Of a stretch of DNA of 64,000 nucleotides, positions 20,901 to 28,900 are shown one piece after another. The notes under the pieces were generated by a model, which did no database searches, was not told the DNA's origin, and saw only the letters and a program-made list of their open reading frames with translations. How positions within the stretch are numbered: the stretch's first letter is position 1; each line of letters opens with the position of its first letter. The stretch is from assembly GCA_947184155.2 (NCBI GenBank), contig CAMXCT020001862.1, positions 1 through 64,000 of the forward strand. Reading direction: 5' to 3'. This stretch comes from Cladocopium goreaui. Taxonomy: Eukaryota; Sar; Dinophyceae; Suessiales; Symbiodiniaceae. The position numbers were made by a program, and so were the translations under genes.

Positions 20901-20989
20901 TCTCTGAAGTTGTTCTATATGCCTACGCTGCTGATCGCACACACTTTCCCACCTACGTGTGCCTACTGCCTACCCTCAGGACTGTATAA
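14942..20989 (+). CDS. Giant multidomain protein: GT-like region, alpha/beta-hydrolase, SF1 helicase
   Basis: I start at the ATG at 14942 (2015 aa); the frame is open slightly further upstream without another ATG. Residues ~1-80 are acidic. Residues ~170-275 include an ALIDSDCVP segment (DxD-like, 257-259), and HAFHGSK lies near 510; together they recall glycosyltransferases (weak). Residues ~800-940 look like an alpha/beta-hydrolase: RGHSAGSYAG (nucleophile elbow, Ser840), HHADD (Asp893/894) and HNYSHW (His935). Residues ~1330-1870 form an SF1, Upf1-like helicase: GLFGAGKS (1365-1372), VIDEGQQ (DEGQ, 1490-1493), WTGDSEQTP (motif III) and VGLTRSK (motif VI, ~1852). The functions are ATP-driven nucleic-acid unwinding plus a possible ester or peptide hydrolase. 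This fusion is unfamiliar to me. It overlaps the next gene. Confidence 0.75.
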   Translation: MLQQLMTPNRFISLTSPDPDDSETDIEPAEPTAPDNTVEDVSMHSDTEYFDALETDDDVPYFQQGTEPPPKEKWEIAAPIDFLNVQEVTQLSHQLDQLFLSQKEVETPLGMDDIKQRWKWDDVGSCRMPRSPLTYPALMVDEGNGIQRPAASQVHHRTLFQWITDNLSWLPQYATVYVYVDNRKLSGTDPPAYWPHFAPWIKGRCTVTGPYREKTTAIHFPIHADTGLHQVHYTWAGAAALEALCLMFPTVNFALIDSDCVPTSLFEIAELVNLMTDKASRAAAMQHNTMASSNQCPPAVLLATEAKAELNAGLIIVTGHIPTEATDVEMARATSEACMPPAPAQSSSPSAAPAPKARRIAHPANRTADDWVTALQDSRASFLATTAVPEDPAEAMRGGLLLTPLLGCRARTPLDWTHAWAMLGEWAGAIAFPIPERGEWPRHGDGRYLRPDFVERTPPFLTWARPIFEQGALSPLSVFPADFPILCLPGDKLFQSKELTIGYSLPPIVHAFHGSKVGLGQQLQQWLNKGLQPLAVSLIGVDEEPPLWTHPTGCDFVRGSKLIAKPHVLQNRSLTKLQVLLLQSLWTPVEAPNNSNDHTPWSKTCDPAIVFCGQHASLQLPSAPILPLLEALQRRLGIDPGNAELAINEVLASHTDPQYTDWKITVMDNTSWQLNDADPGSLEVQCTGLGGGELDEDWDVLLACKKEAHVYGPSLSKQDDWNARAGTVAGTAHTQEYLLLHIAMFPIGAHFWCRVLGMPSANQLQAQIISRAMKLLRFCPIIPAHRKPPWPGYIHGLRLFTKLLVAHPLVGVCLPPEIRPVDLLRLTGYMVGSIYIRGHSAGSYAGMVWETILSEFPDVGGKTVLAAIALPPSLLTTCNLSQLREIHLIHHADDRLCVWNPSNYDLKLLRQRGFKITHITGWRAYLGTAQHNYSHWTRVALPEGRPDMEQLEGTPGVLPFEVYSQAPLRLISWCSFELPRTARKLLRELAEMCELPETTTQALVTHIAAHNSEVKTEQEATQYLATLATVTISSRTKLLNYTTMVQHFLGTLQLPLAVYMLDYYLPMLSPNEGYNETGLTMQSAGPIRQPSQPIALEFLFKGSEFGHWKVKGGQDAFAFRHPSLGKTEVFSLLASDAHHHKVSPIGTGRLIAMVGTADALAYDGDDLQILFGLVLAITPRAAKKKDELAASRIYRQCNPKFIEVAFLSGPAIEFFAKEQLEALQDLYSASGQYLDPIDATVQGQKSPVPQTFFLNTMWMFGCTKPTRELTAVAQTPPCRYHLLGIYNVQTAVEGMEGNKRSHFLHLCGQLLRLVLIPCHVEGELHPWTRSTALSFAAELDGHVLGTLCAVTMALLTNRLDLCTQGLFGAGKSKSMAILILALIEIDTTDSLKILFICKENSGTRSFADLLLWLDPPSGVFGRVGRLVGDQERNKSSYSHTKFDIHPRERRQMLNKCQLILATGGTVAQDLTMQWSTMSGFMQELSLLVIDEGQQYGTDREIAVISLLKQQPLVLWTGDSEQTPGGIDRAARNAKRSRQLLLAKKHGLRSDRNYYMPANLADAMIRLLDGSANEGLTVLSQILKRGQSTLGQLWTSHLSPQDEEDLRAASTVLPGLKAVFEAAQPNMQRHSRFVDSELLAGTALNFPRSLVRLAWILQHAATLLPMAGDIQAVLNSQTAGVSDIHAWGLMLPSSSRVSPVTYHAVVAVRYPNLCRKINGLWELGSFASGGLPDKPPGFQLVLWDTNARINGLVATDLETLVSEVLSPFPHNAGFADGLFTMTTATDHKNNLNRSVLKRDYVRTLRVETIANSAGGTAQVSIVAQPSIGFLNTKYYSNGSPTEDTEDCLGRITVGLTRSKSLTLLVSPLDMMGLMGMAQVIAAIAYGIRGLRRGETTWSMPKFDPDPVQENLAQLSRWSLNSAPTWEYPPLAIANQYYNQQADEVKRARYRLILVRGSDLRWLNRERFQEVQAGLRAQHKWLPEQNLPFSEVVLYAYAADRTHFPTYVCLLPTLRTV

Positions 20990-23081
20990 AGCACGCACCG
21001 GGCACATAGTAGCACAGACGGGCCCAGACCAGGAGATCCTGTCCCTGCCCGGCATATACTTCTTTGATGGATGGCGATTACACCCGAAGCTGCCAATCCC
21101 AGACCACTTGCCACGCGCAAAAGAGGCGCCAGTCCAGGGTACCGCTCTCAATGCACCTGCACCAGATACGGAACCCAAACGGTCGCCAGAAGAAGAGGCA
21201 CGAGATATCCTCGCAGTAGCTGCCAAGAACCAGCCCGAAGATGGGCCAAGCACAAGAAGAGCAGCTGTTCGCGCATGCAAGTACTTACGGGCCATGGTCA
21301 GCCAATATGAAACTACCATCCAAGCCGTGCACAGTGCCGCCCGCACCCACACGCAAAGAAGCAAAGGCACGGTGGGACCTGCGGTTGACTATCGCCCACA
21401 AGGAGAAGCCCTCCCAGTCATCTCGGCGGACCTAACCTCCGAATTGTTGCATTGTTTATCCACGCTCCCAGACCCATGGCCCCTAGCCCTAGCTAAGATC
21501 ACCATAGACATGGAGAAACCGAGCCAATGGGTCTCAAAGTTGTGCAGACTTTACTTTGCTGACGAGTATGCCAAGCGAACAGTTGGATTGCCCTCGCGTA
21601 GGCATGTTCCGGACATCGCGGGTGCACTACGAGCAGTTCAAGCCATCCTCCCTAAACTCGAAGTCAAAATGATTGAGTTCTTAGCTGAATGGATGGTAAC
21701 TCTTCTAATGCCAGCCTCGCACGTATTGGAAGTGAGGGCACCTCACCTTTCCTTTATGATGCTAAAGGAATACTGGTTTAGAGAACTGTATCCAGGCCTG
21801 AAAGTCACAGCGTCCTTCGACCGCTCTGAATCATACACCAGAGTGATCGATGGCCAAGTAAGATGTATCACGCCTGAAGTCAAGCCGCAGAATTTGCAGG
21901 TTATCTGGAATGTGCAGTTCATCACAGTCTTTGTGCCGGCATGGATGATCCCGCCCGTCTACCATAGCCTGCGCAGAGAAAGCATTAAAACTACGAGTTC
22001 TGCAAGTCCCATAGGAGTCCAGTCAGTCCGTCCCACCTGGTTTGAAGACACAACACCCAGGGACACTACATCCCAGCAACCTCAAGACCCTCAAAAAGAG
22101 CAACCCCAGCCACTGCATGGGCTGAAGTTAGTCATCAAAGAAGAGGTGCTACCAGCGACTGACCAACCACAATTCCAGTCACTTGAGCTGCTGGCTGGCA
22201 GAGGTCTCTTAGCACCTGACACATGGAAGTGCAAACGTGCACAAGTCAGCCTCAAAGCAACTATTGATGTCCCAATGTTGGGTACAATCATAGAGGAAAA
22301 TGGTGACGGACTCCTGGAAGATTCCCATATGCCTGTGGGATGGCCACTTCACATCGATGGCGCTGTCAGACAATGCTGTATTCACAGAGCTGCTAGCTTA
22401 CAAGAATTAGATGATATGCTCAAAGAATATGACATGAAAAGGGATTCAGTAGAAATCAACCGTGACGCGCCCCAATGGTCCCATCATGCAGTATGGAACC
22501 GAAAGTATATGGAACCGAGACCAGGATACACACTGGAGCAACTATGGACCGACTCCGAACCTGCCATAAGCAAAAAAACGACCACGTCATATGATGTACA
22601 AACAAATGACGTGCAACGTGCAGTAGCGGCCATTCAGCATTTCCCATCCCCCGTTCCCCCTGATAGCCCCTTCATACGAACACTAGGGACACCGGCTGCC
22701 CTAAAAGCCCCACCGCAGACGGACACCCTAGCGCAAAGAGCTCTGGAAGAATGGGAACGCACTTTGTGTGAAAACAAGGCAGTGGCAATCCTCGCCGAGA
22801 TCCAAGCCGGCCGACCAACTATAATCCACAAAGATGGGGGTGAAATGCTCATTGCCATTGTCCTTGATAGGCCACTGGCGGAAGCGAAAGCACTAGTGGA
22901 TGACCCTGCGGCATTCACTCGCGAAATGACGCGGATCCTACGTGACAAACAAACCCACCCGCTTATCGCCCAAATGATGAAACCAGCGGCAAGCAGTGAT
23001 CCACCCCCCGCTGCTGCTGCAGCCAGTGGTGCTAGTAGCAGTGGAGAGCCTCGCGCTGCCTCACACGAGCAGTTCCAGTGA
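20919..23081 (+). CDS. Unidentified 720-aa protein overlapping the helicase gene
   Basis: The first ATG in frame is at 20919, within the last 71 bases of the helicase gene in the +1 frame, so it is either a separately started protein or a frameshifted extension of the helicase. I recognise no family. Visible features are an early LPGIYFFDGWRLHP block (~46-59), an acidic/Pro linker, a helical region (~85-300), a globular middle with WFRELYPGLKVTASFDR and VIWNVQFITVFVPAWM (~285-350), a Pro/Gln linker (~370-405), and a C-terminal helical region ending in an Ala/Ser-rich tail. Composition matches its upstream neighbours, so it belongs to the same unit. Confidence 0.6.
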   Translation: MPTLLIAHTFPPTCAYCLPSGLYKARTGHIVAQTGPDQEILSLPGIYFFDGWRLHPKLPIPDHLPRAKEAPVQGTALNAPAPDTEPKRSPEEEARDILAVAAKNQPEDGPSTRRAAVRACKYLRAMVSQYETTIQAVHSAARTHTQRSKGTVGPAVDYRPQGEALPVISADLTSELLHCLSTLPDPWPLALAKITIDMEKPSQWVSKLCRLYFADEYAKRTVGLPSRRHVPDIAGALRAVQAILPKLEVKMIEFLAEWMVTLLMPASHVLEVRAPHLSFMMLKEYWFRELYPGLKVTASFDRSESYTRVIDGQVRCITPEVKPQNLQVIWNVQFITVFVPAWMIPPVYHSLRRESIKTTSSASPIGVQSVRPTWFEDTTPRDTTSQQPQDPQKEQPQPLHGLKLVIKEEVLPATDQPQFQSLELLAGRGLLAPDTWKCKRAQVSLKATIDVPMLGTIIEENGDGLLEDSHMPVGWPLHIDGAVRQCCIHRAASLQELDDMLKEYDMKRDSVEINRDAPQWSHHAVWNRKYMEPRPGYTLEQLWTDSEPAISKKTTTSYDVQTNDVQRAVAAIQHFPSPVPPDSPFIRTLGTPAALKAPPQTDTLAQRALEEWERTLCENKAVAILAEIQAGRPTIIHKDGGEMLIAIVLDRPLAEAKALVDDPAAFTREMTRILRDKQTHPLIAQMMKPAASSDPPPAAAAASGASSSGEPRAASHEQFQ

Positions 23082-23402
23082 GCCACATCAAGTGACGCAG
23101 AGTCCCCAAGTTTATCATCCATGCATTTAGCGTGTAACTTGCCTCAGGTTGAGCGGTGTTGTCACCATGGGGTACTCATGGTTGATTACCACCCGCTGCA
23201 ATTACTTTTGCTGTCAGCATGTCGGAGCCAATCTGGGAAGGGAGGCGGTTGGGGGCGGGTATCATAATCCTTTTTAATTTGTATTTGTTCATGTTGTGCT
23301 ACATTAATTGTTGCATGGTAGGTTAGTGCGATGTCAAAGTACATCAAGCCATGGCGCCCGTTGCTGTTTTGCTCAGTGCAATCCAGTACCTGCATTGCTT
23401 GA
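23082..23402. other. Short intergenic stretch
   Basis: I see no gene or repeat here. Confidence 0.4.
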
Positions 23403-23858
23403 ATGCCACCTGACCATATGAGTTCCGTGCAACCAAGTGAAGTAGTATACCTGCCTCAAGAACCCCAGACTCACAATGAGGCACAGGATCTCCTCCTTTT
23501 GCAGGACTATGTGCACAGACTGACGAATACTCTCAGAACTTTGGAAGACACCCACGCCGTATTGCAGCAAACTGAACTCCTTGCAGGTGTTATCAACGAG
23601 CAAGACTGCAGAGACATTCGCACAGCCTGCTGTTGCATAAGAAGTCTGCGCATTCGAGTCGAAGCCCGTGCCAATGTCACAGAACGTGAAGTGATAAGTC
23701 GACAGCTACAGCTCATGCATGCGAGCGTACAGCATTACCGGACTGAGGACCTTAACACAGCTGACACAAGTTGCCTGTCCAGAACCTCTTTTGAACACTT
23801 TGAGGATAGACCTGGTCCCTGGGCAGAGAAAAACGCTCGTATTCCTACACCAATGTAA
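23403..23858 (+). CDS. Small helical protein, 151 aa, unknown function
   Basis: The frame starts at an ATG. Residues ~25-115 are rich in Leu, Glu, Gln and Arg with heptad-like spacing (QDYVHRLTNTLRTLEDTH and RSLRIRVEARANVTEREV), suggesting a helical bundle or coiled coil. The Cys cluster ACCCIRS lies near 78. It is on the same strand as the large genes and ~320 bases downstream. No family is recognised. It could be the last gene of the large cluster. Confidence 0.45.
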   Translation: MPPDHMSSVQPSEVVYLPQEPQTHNEAQDLLLLQDYVHRLTNTLRTLEDTHAVLQQTELLAGVINEQDCRDIRTACCCIRSLRIRVEARANVTEREVISRQLQLMHASVQHYRTEDLNTADTSCLSRTSFEHFEDRPGPWAEKNARIPTPM

Positions 23859-23893
23859 CTGAGCCAGCTACCATGATCACCTGACCGCCTCTA

Positions 23894-24319
23894 ATGCAGT
23901 TGATTTCAACACCTGCTAAGTTGACCGCTCGAGCTGCGCAACGCTTGCAAGCCTGCATCCATGCTGTCGAGCTCGCCCTTCGCGAACTCGATCGCATTGG
24001 ATTCAGTTTTGAAAGCGGTATACACCGCCAGAGTGCACTGCAGCTCCCATATATGGGTACAATCTCCCATATCACGAAGATGCATTACAAGAGCACTAGC
24101 ATAGTAGTGCTACTCACAATTTTGTTGCAATATGATGATTGGAAAAGCAGTACTGAGCGGACTCTGAGGGTACCTGAGTGCTGTTACCGCGCCGTCTTTT
24201 TCACCTTAGATCACGTTTCACTCTCCTGTTTCACTGCGGTAGTTTCTCACCACTTTGTTGTGACCCGGCGTTGTCGGTGTTTGCTTCAAAGTGTCAGGGT
24301 GTTGAATGTCATGCCGTGA
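23894..24319 (+). CDS. Possible small ORF, 141 aa, 3' part running into a dispersed repeat
   Basis: The frame starts at an ATG. The first ~55 residues are helical (RAAQRLQACIHAVELALREL) and plausible as protein. The remainder runs into the dispersed repeat that begins about 24131, so the natural C-terminus was probably lost. The alternative is that the frame is fortuitous. Confidence 0.25.
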   Translation: MQLISTPAKLTARAAQRLQACIHAVELALRELDRIGFSFESGIHRQSALQLPYMGTISHITKMHYKSTSIVVLLTILLQYDDWKSSTERTLRVPECCYRAVFFTLDHVSLSCFTAVVSHHFVVTRRCRCLLQSVRVLNVMP

Positions 24320-24857
24320 AGGCTGCTCGGTGTGATCTCGGGGATCCTGGCTGGGGGGATCCCTGGTTTCTGCATTGAGCCTTGTTGCTTCCCACACCCT
24401 TCAAGTGGCCCATGGTGATTTCGTCTTTGGTCTTGTTGTTGTTTAATTTTATGGGCCTGCCAACATGACACACAAGTTGTCATCTGCATGCGCTGAGATG
24501 ATAACAAGCTATCACCTCTCGCCTCAACAGATCTGTTTCACCCATAAACTGGAATCTGTCACGTCACGGTTTTGTGGCCTTGTGGCTGTTTTTCTTTTGT
24601 GTGGTTTTTGTTTGTTGTTTGGGTTTGTTTTGGTGTTTTTGTTTTGCTTTGGTTTTTTGTTTTTCGGTTTTTGTTCTCCGTTTTTGAACCCTGGAACGTG
24701 ACAAAGCCTTTGGACTATGTATCGGTCCTCTTCCAGTTTACTTTTGCGGCCACTACAGCATCGGCCCCTGTGCGAATTAAATAATTAATCTCATTTGCAA
24801 CAGGCTTGGATAGCTGTTGAACGACCTGGCGGAAGCCACATGGCGTTGGACGGAAAA
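24131..24857 (+). repeat. Dispersed repeat family, copy 1 (ends in a short A-tract)
   Basis: This copy shares with 36184-36880 an ATGATT-GGAAAAGCA start, GATCTCGGGGATCCTGGC followed by a G-run and GATCCCTGGTTTC, a long T/G-rich stretch, TGGACTATGTA-C-GGTCC, and a tail AACGACCTGGCG-AAGCCA-GGCGTTGGAC followed by As. The A-ended tail suggests a SINE-like or LINE-derived non-autonomous element. It abuts the copia LTR directly. Confidence 0.65.
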
Positions 24858-25382
24858 AATCGTGAGAAGATCGTAGAATTCATTTTGTGACTTCGGAAGA
24901 AGGAACTTTGTTTGACATTGATCGGAGAAGTTTAGTTCGTTTTGTCTCTCAATGATGATAGCGAGAGCAACGTTCTGAAAGGCATTCAGAACCAGAGTTG
25001 CCAACAGATCTGAGGGAGACATCATGAATCATGTTTTGGTGCTTGAAATGTTTCAACGTTTTTCAAACACTCAAACTTATTTAAACAAACAAACCATGTC
25101 TTGATGTAAAGACTTTTTGTCACGACATGTGTTTTTGATCGCTTTTGTGAAGTTGACAGAAAGATGTCAACTGGCGACTCCGCATCATTTTGTGTCAAGG
25201 CGTGACACACCAACAAGAACCATAGCGACATGAGCAAACATCTTGTTCCTGTGCTTGTGTGTGTAAAAGTGGCTGAGCTCTGGGAGTGGTTGACTTGGTT
25301 GCGTGGACGGTCTTAGTGAGTTAAGGACGACGTCCTGGACGCTGACCCAAGTAGAGGTTTCGAAGGCCTGTAGCCTTCCGCA
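24858..25382 (+). repeat. 5' LTR of the copia element (525 bp present, outer end truncated)
   Basis: Identical to 34324-34848 except for three substitutions. It ends in CA directly before the primer binding site. Its left edge meets the A-tail of the dispersed repeat instead of a TG terminus, so the outer U3 part is missing if the 3' LTR starts at 33988. Confidence 0.85.
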
Positions 25383-25394
25383 TGGTAGCGGAGC
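25383..25394 (+). promoter_or_regulatory. Primer binding site, initiator-tRNA-Met type
   Basis: TGGTAGCGGAGC immediately follows the CA end of the 5' LTR. It resembles the complement of the initiator tRNA-Met 3' end used by many copia elements. The same 12-mer starts the second copia element at 38230. Confidence 0.75.
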
Positions 25395-25427
25395 TGCCTG
25401 CTTGCAGCTCGTAGAGGCGTAGTAGGA

Positions 25428-25937
25428 ATGGATCCAGGTAGTGTGAGCCAAGGTGTGCAAGGTTGTCCTAGTCCTGGTATGGCTGAAAGAGGTGAAGGAA
25501 ATGGTGGTTGTAACCGTGGTGACGGATTGCCACCTGGCACCGGAAATGGTGGTTGTAACCGTAGTGACGGATTGCCGCCAGTGCCTAGAACGCCTAGTCA
25601 GCAAGGTAGTGGATCTGGGATGGATGGACAAACGCCTGAAACAAGTAACATGCCCCAGCAGCAGCCACAGCAACAACAAGCAAATGTGTCACAGAACGTA
25701 CAGGGATTTGCGAGCACGACAAACCTGGATGCAAGTGGTCAAGGGTATCCGGTGCAGGGATGTCAACAAGGAAACATGCCCGTAATGCAAGGACAGGGAC
25801 CAGCATGGTTTGGTGCGCAATGGATTCCCCAACAACAAACGTTTATGCAACAGAATTCGCAAGCGTGTGTACCAAGTTTTGGTTGTGCGAGTATGCCTGG
25901 TGGACCAAGGTCTGGAAGTTCCAAACTTAGGCAATGA
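25428..25937 (+). CDS. Copia leader/Gag-like ORF1, Gln/Gly-rich, 169 aa
   Basis: The frame starts at an ATG 34 bases after the primer binding site. The protein is low complexity (Gly, Gln, Pro, Asn) with two copies of a 16-residue unit, GNGGCNRxDGLPP, encoded by a 48-base duplication around 25498-25590. It ends in TGA overlapping the ATG of the next frame as ATGA (25934-25937), so the next frame lies at -1. It is probably the N-terminal segment of Gag, expressed as its own product or joined by frameshift or reinitiation. No domain is recognisable. Confidence 0.65.
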   Translation: MDPGSVSQGVQGCPSPGMAERGEGNGGCNRGDGLPPGTGNGGCNRSDGLPPVPRTPSQQGSGSGMDGQTPETSNMPQQQPQQQQANVSQNVQGFASTTNLDASGQGYPVQGCQQGNMPVMQGQGPAWFGAQWIPQQQTFMQQNSQACVPSFGCASMPGGPRSGSSKLRQ

Positions 25938-28900
25938 GTTGCCAAGGAAACATGCCGAGTGGCCCGGTTGGAGCGAGCTTGGGAGGTTTGACGCCTCAGG
26001 CGGCGCAGATCCAAGAGGTCATGGCCATGTTAGGTAGCATGAGTGAGGGACAGCTACAGACAGTGCAGCAGCATATGCAAGATCGTTTTGTAACTATGCA
26101 ACAGAGAAGAGGGGTTCCAGAAGTGTTTGGTGATGGTCTTGGTAGGGCAGCTGATTCGTCGTTTGTGACTCCGCAGCCATTTGATGTTTTGCCTGGTTTT
26201 GGTGTTCAACAATCAAATCATGGAAATTCACAGCAATTGGATGTCTTCGCCAAAAGCGAAAAATGGTTGACACCGGCACCAACACCAGTAGGAACTTGGA
26301 AGACAAGAGAAGAAGAGGTGTTAGGTTGGGCTGGCTATTTGGATGAGTTGTCATCCTGGGCAGCTGGTGGAAGTTTAGAATTTTCTGTCGAAATCCAGCA
26401 TAGTAGCCGTTGGCCCGGTCCTATCAGATGGAGTGCTCTCAGTGGAGCACAACAGGCAAGGTCTCGAAGGCTTATGTCCATCTTAAAAGCTGCGTTTCAC
26501 GACAACCCCAGGTGTGTGGCGTTGGTGAACGCCTTCAGTGAGGGTGTGGCATTACATGGAGTAGGATCTAGTGACAGAGTGGCAGTGGCAGTAAACCAAC
26601 AAGCAAACGGGTTTGAGCTGCTTAGGCAACTTACTCTTGAATTTTCTCTGAGGTCAAGATCCGAAGCGCTCTCACTAAGGACGCAGATTGCAGGGAGATC
26701 CTTTGTCCTGGCGGCAACACAAACATCGCCGAGTTCCTTGGTTAGTGATACTATCAGAAGAATTGATTATGAAGCCGCAAGGTTCTCAAGGTTGCTAGGA
26801 ACTCTCCCTATGCAGGTGGACACCACAGGACTGAAGCTGGCAGACTCAGACATGCTAGTTGTTCTGCTGAAAAGCCTGCCTGAAACAGTGAAGAATTATG
26901 TCCTCCACCACAGCGGCGCAGACAACTATGAGTCTTACCGGAACGCTGCGATGCGGTGGGAAGAGCAACAGCGCCTGTTCAGCGATTTCGAGACAACAGG
27001 TAACAATAAGAAAGTGAACTCTCTGGAGGGGAATGTTGCAGAGAACCATTCCTTTGATGAGTTCAGCGTCGACGCGGTTGAAGGCCGATGCGGGAAGTGC
27101 GGAAGCAGAAAGCACACTGCAGGTTCATGCAACGCGGACGTCAGTAAGATCCGATGCTTTCGATGTGGGAAAGCAGGACATGTCAGTTTCAATTGCCCTG
27201 GGAATGGAAAAGGTAAGGGAATTGTAAAATCTGACACGTGGGACAAGAAAGGTTCCAAAGGAAAAGGCTCTAAAGGTAGCAAAGGAACAGGAAAGAAAGG
27301 CAAGTTGAATGAAGTTTCAGAGGATTGGACCGACTGGACTGCTGAGAGTTGGGACGATGATGACTATTGGTGGCATGACCAGTGGCCGGAGAGCTGTGAT
27401 GGTCAATGGGGAGTTTCGCAGACATGGTGGGACGATGGTTCTGGATGGTATTGCGACGGGTATGGATATACCTGGCAACAGGGACCAGTCCAAAGTGCGG
27501 AACCGAGTGCAAGTCACGACAATAGGTCTGATGTCCAAAAGACTGGCAGTGTCGGCAGCATGATCATAAATCCTTTGTTGTTTGACATGACATGTGAAAC
27601 CACTGGAGGTCTTAGGTTTGTGCATGAGCATGAGTTTGCTGACATGGAAACCGAGAATAGGCTTGTGGTTGATTGCAAAGAGTTTGAAAATGAACTGACT
27701 GACACGGGTTGTGTGCTGGCAAGGAGTTACGACAGCTGTACTCGTGAGTCAGGAGTGCTGGAAAATAAACTGGCTGACATGGGTTGTGTGCTGGCAAGGA
27801 GTTGCGACAGCTGTACTCATGAGTCAGAAGAAGAAGAAGAAGTTGAACTGGCTGACATGGGTTGTGTGCTGGCAAGAGGTCGCGACAGCTGTACTCATGA
27901 GTCAGAGTTTTCAGAAGATGAACTGGCTGACACGGGTTGTGTGCTGGCAAGAGGTTGCGACAGCTGTACTCGTGAGTCAGAAGGATTGGAAAGTGAAGTG
28001 GCTGACATGGGTTGTGTGCTGGCAAAGAGGTGCGACAGCTGTACTCATGAGCCATGGTTTTGTGGTTTGAAGTTTGGAGATGAAGTTGGACTTGGTGATA
28101 GTTCCAACTTAGAAACACGTTTTGCTAATGACCCCAGCCGAGACTTGTGTGCCACTGTACCGATGAAAGTCGTTTTGGTGCGTGCACATGACTGGTTTGA
28201 CGACCACAGTGAGGTTTCGGTTGAACAACAGATTGAACCTTATTTGAAGTTTTTGCGACCTCTGCTTTCACAGGTCGCTGACAACACTGATGCTTCTTGG
28301 TGGCTTCTTGACTCTGGTGCATCTACAAGTGTTTTGGCTGAGTCGAACTTGTCAGCCTTCAGGTCAGTGCTGCGGGACAGTGAGGGGTTAGGTGGCTACA
28401 AAGCTGCCAATGGATCCTCAGTCAACATGTCAGGCACTGCTGAGATTGGAGTACAGATGCACATGTCAGGCACATCAGGTGATGATTGGTGTTGGAAGAA
28501 AGCACGTTTGAATGTTTTGGTGGGTTCCATCCGGCACAACATTTTGTCAATCACTTCATTGGCAGATTCGGGATGGAGGTTCACACAAGGTCCGAAAGGT
28601 CTTGATTTGTTTCATGAGAAGCTTGGAATGCATTGTCTTGACGTTGCTTATTTTGCCAATTGTCCTTGGGTTCGTTTGTATCCAGATGTTGATAGTAGTA
28701 GTGCATACAGGTCTGACTTGACTGTGAGTAATACTCATGACTTTCCTGTCGCAGCTGTGTCTGGAGGAGACGACAATGAACTGGCACGTCACCGGAGACA
28801 GGGACATATTCCATTCAATCCGAATTGCTTGGAATGTGCCAAAGGTCGTTCCGTTTTTCAGCACAGAAGAGACAAAGGTGACAGGAAAGAGGTTTCAATT

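Noticed and set aside
24570..24700. Hydrophobic small ORFs (Phe/Val/Leu-rich) as membrane proteins
   Set aside because: They are translations of the T/G-rich stretch of the dispersed repeat, which recurs at 36.6 kb.
27612..28118. Minus-strand Cys/His-rich repeat ORF
   Set aside because: It is the antisense of the five-unit coding repeat.
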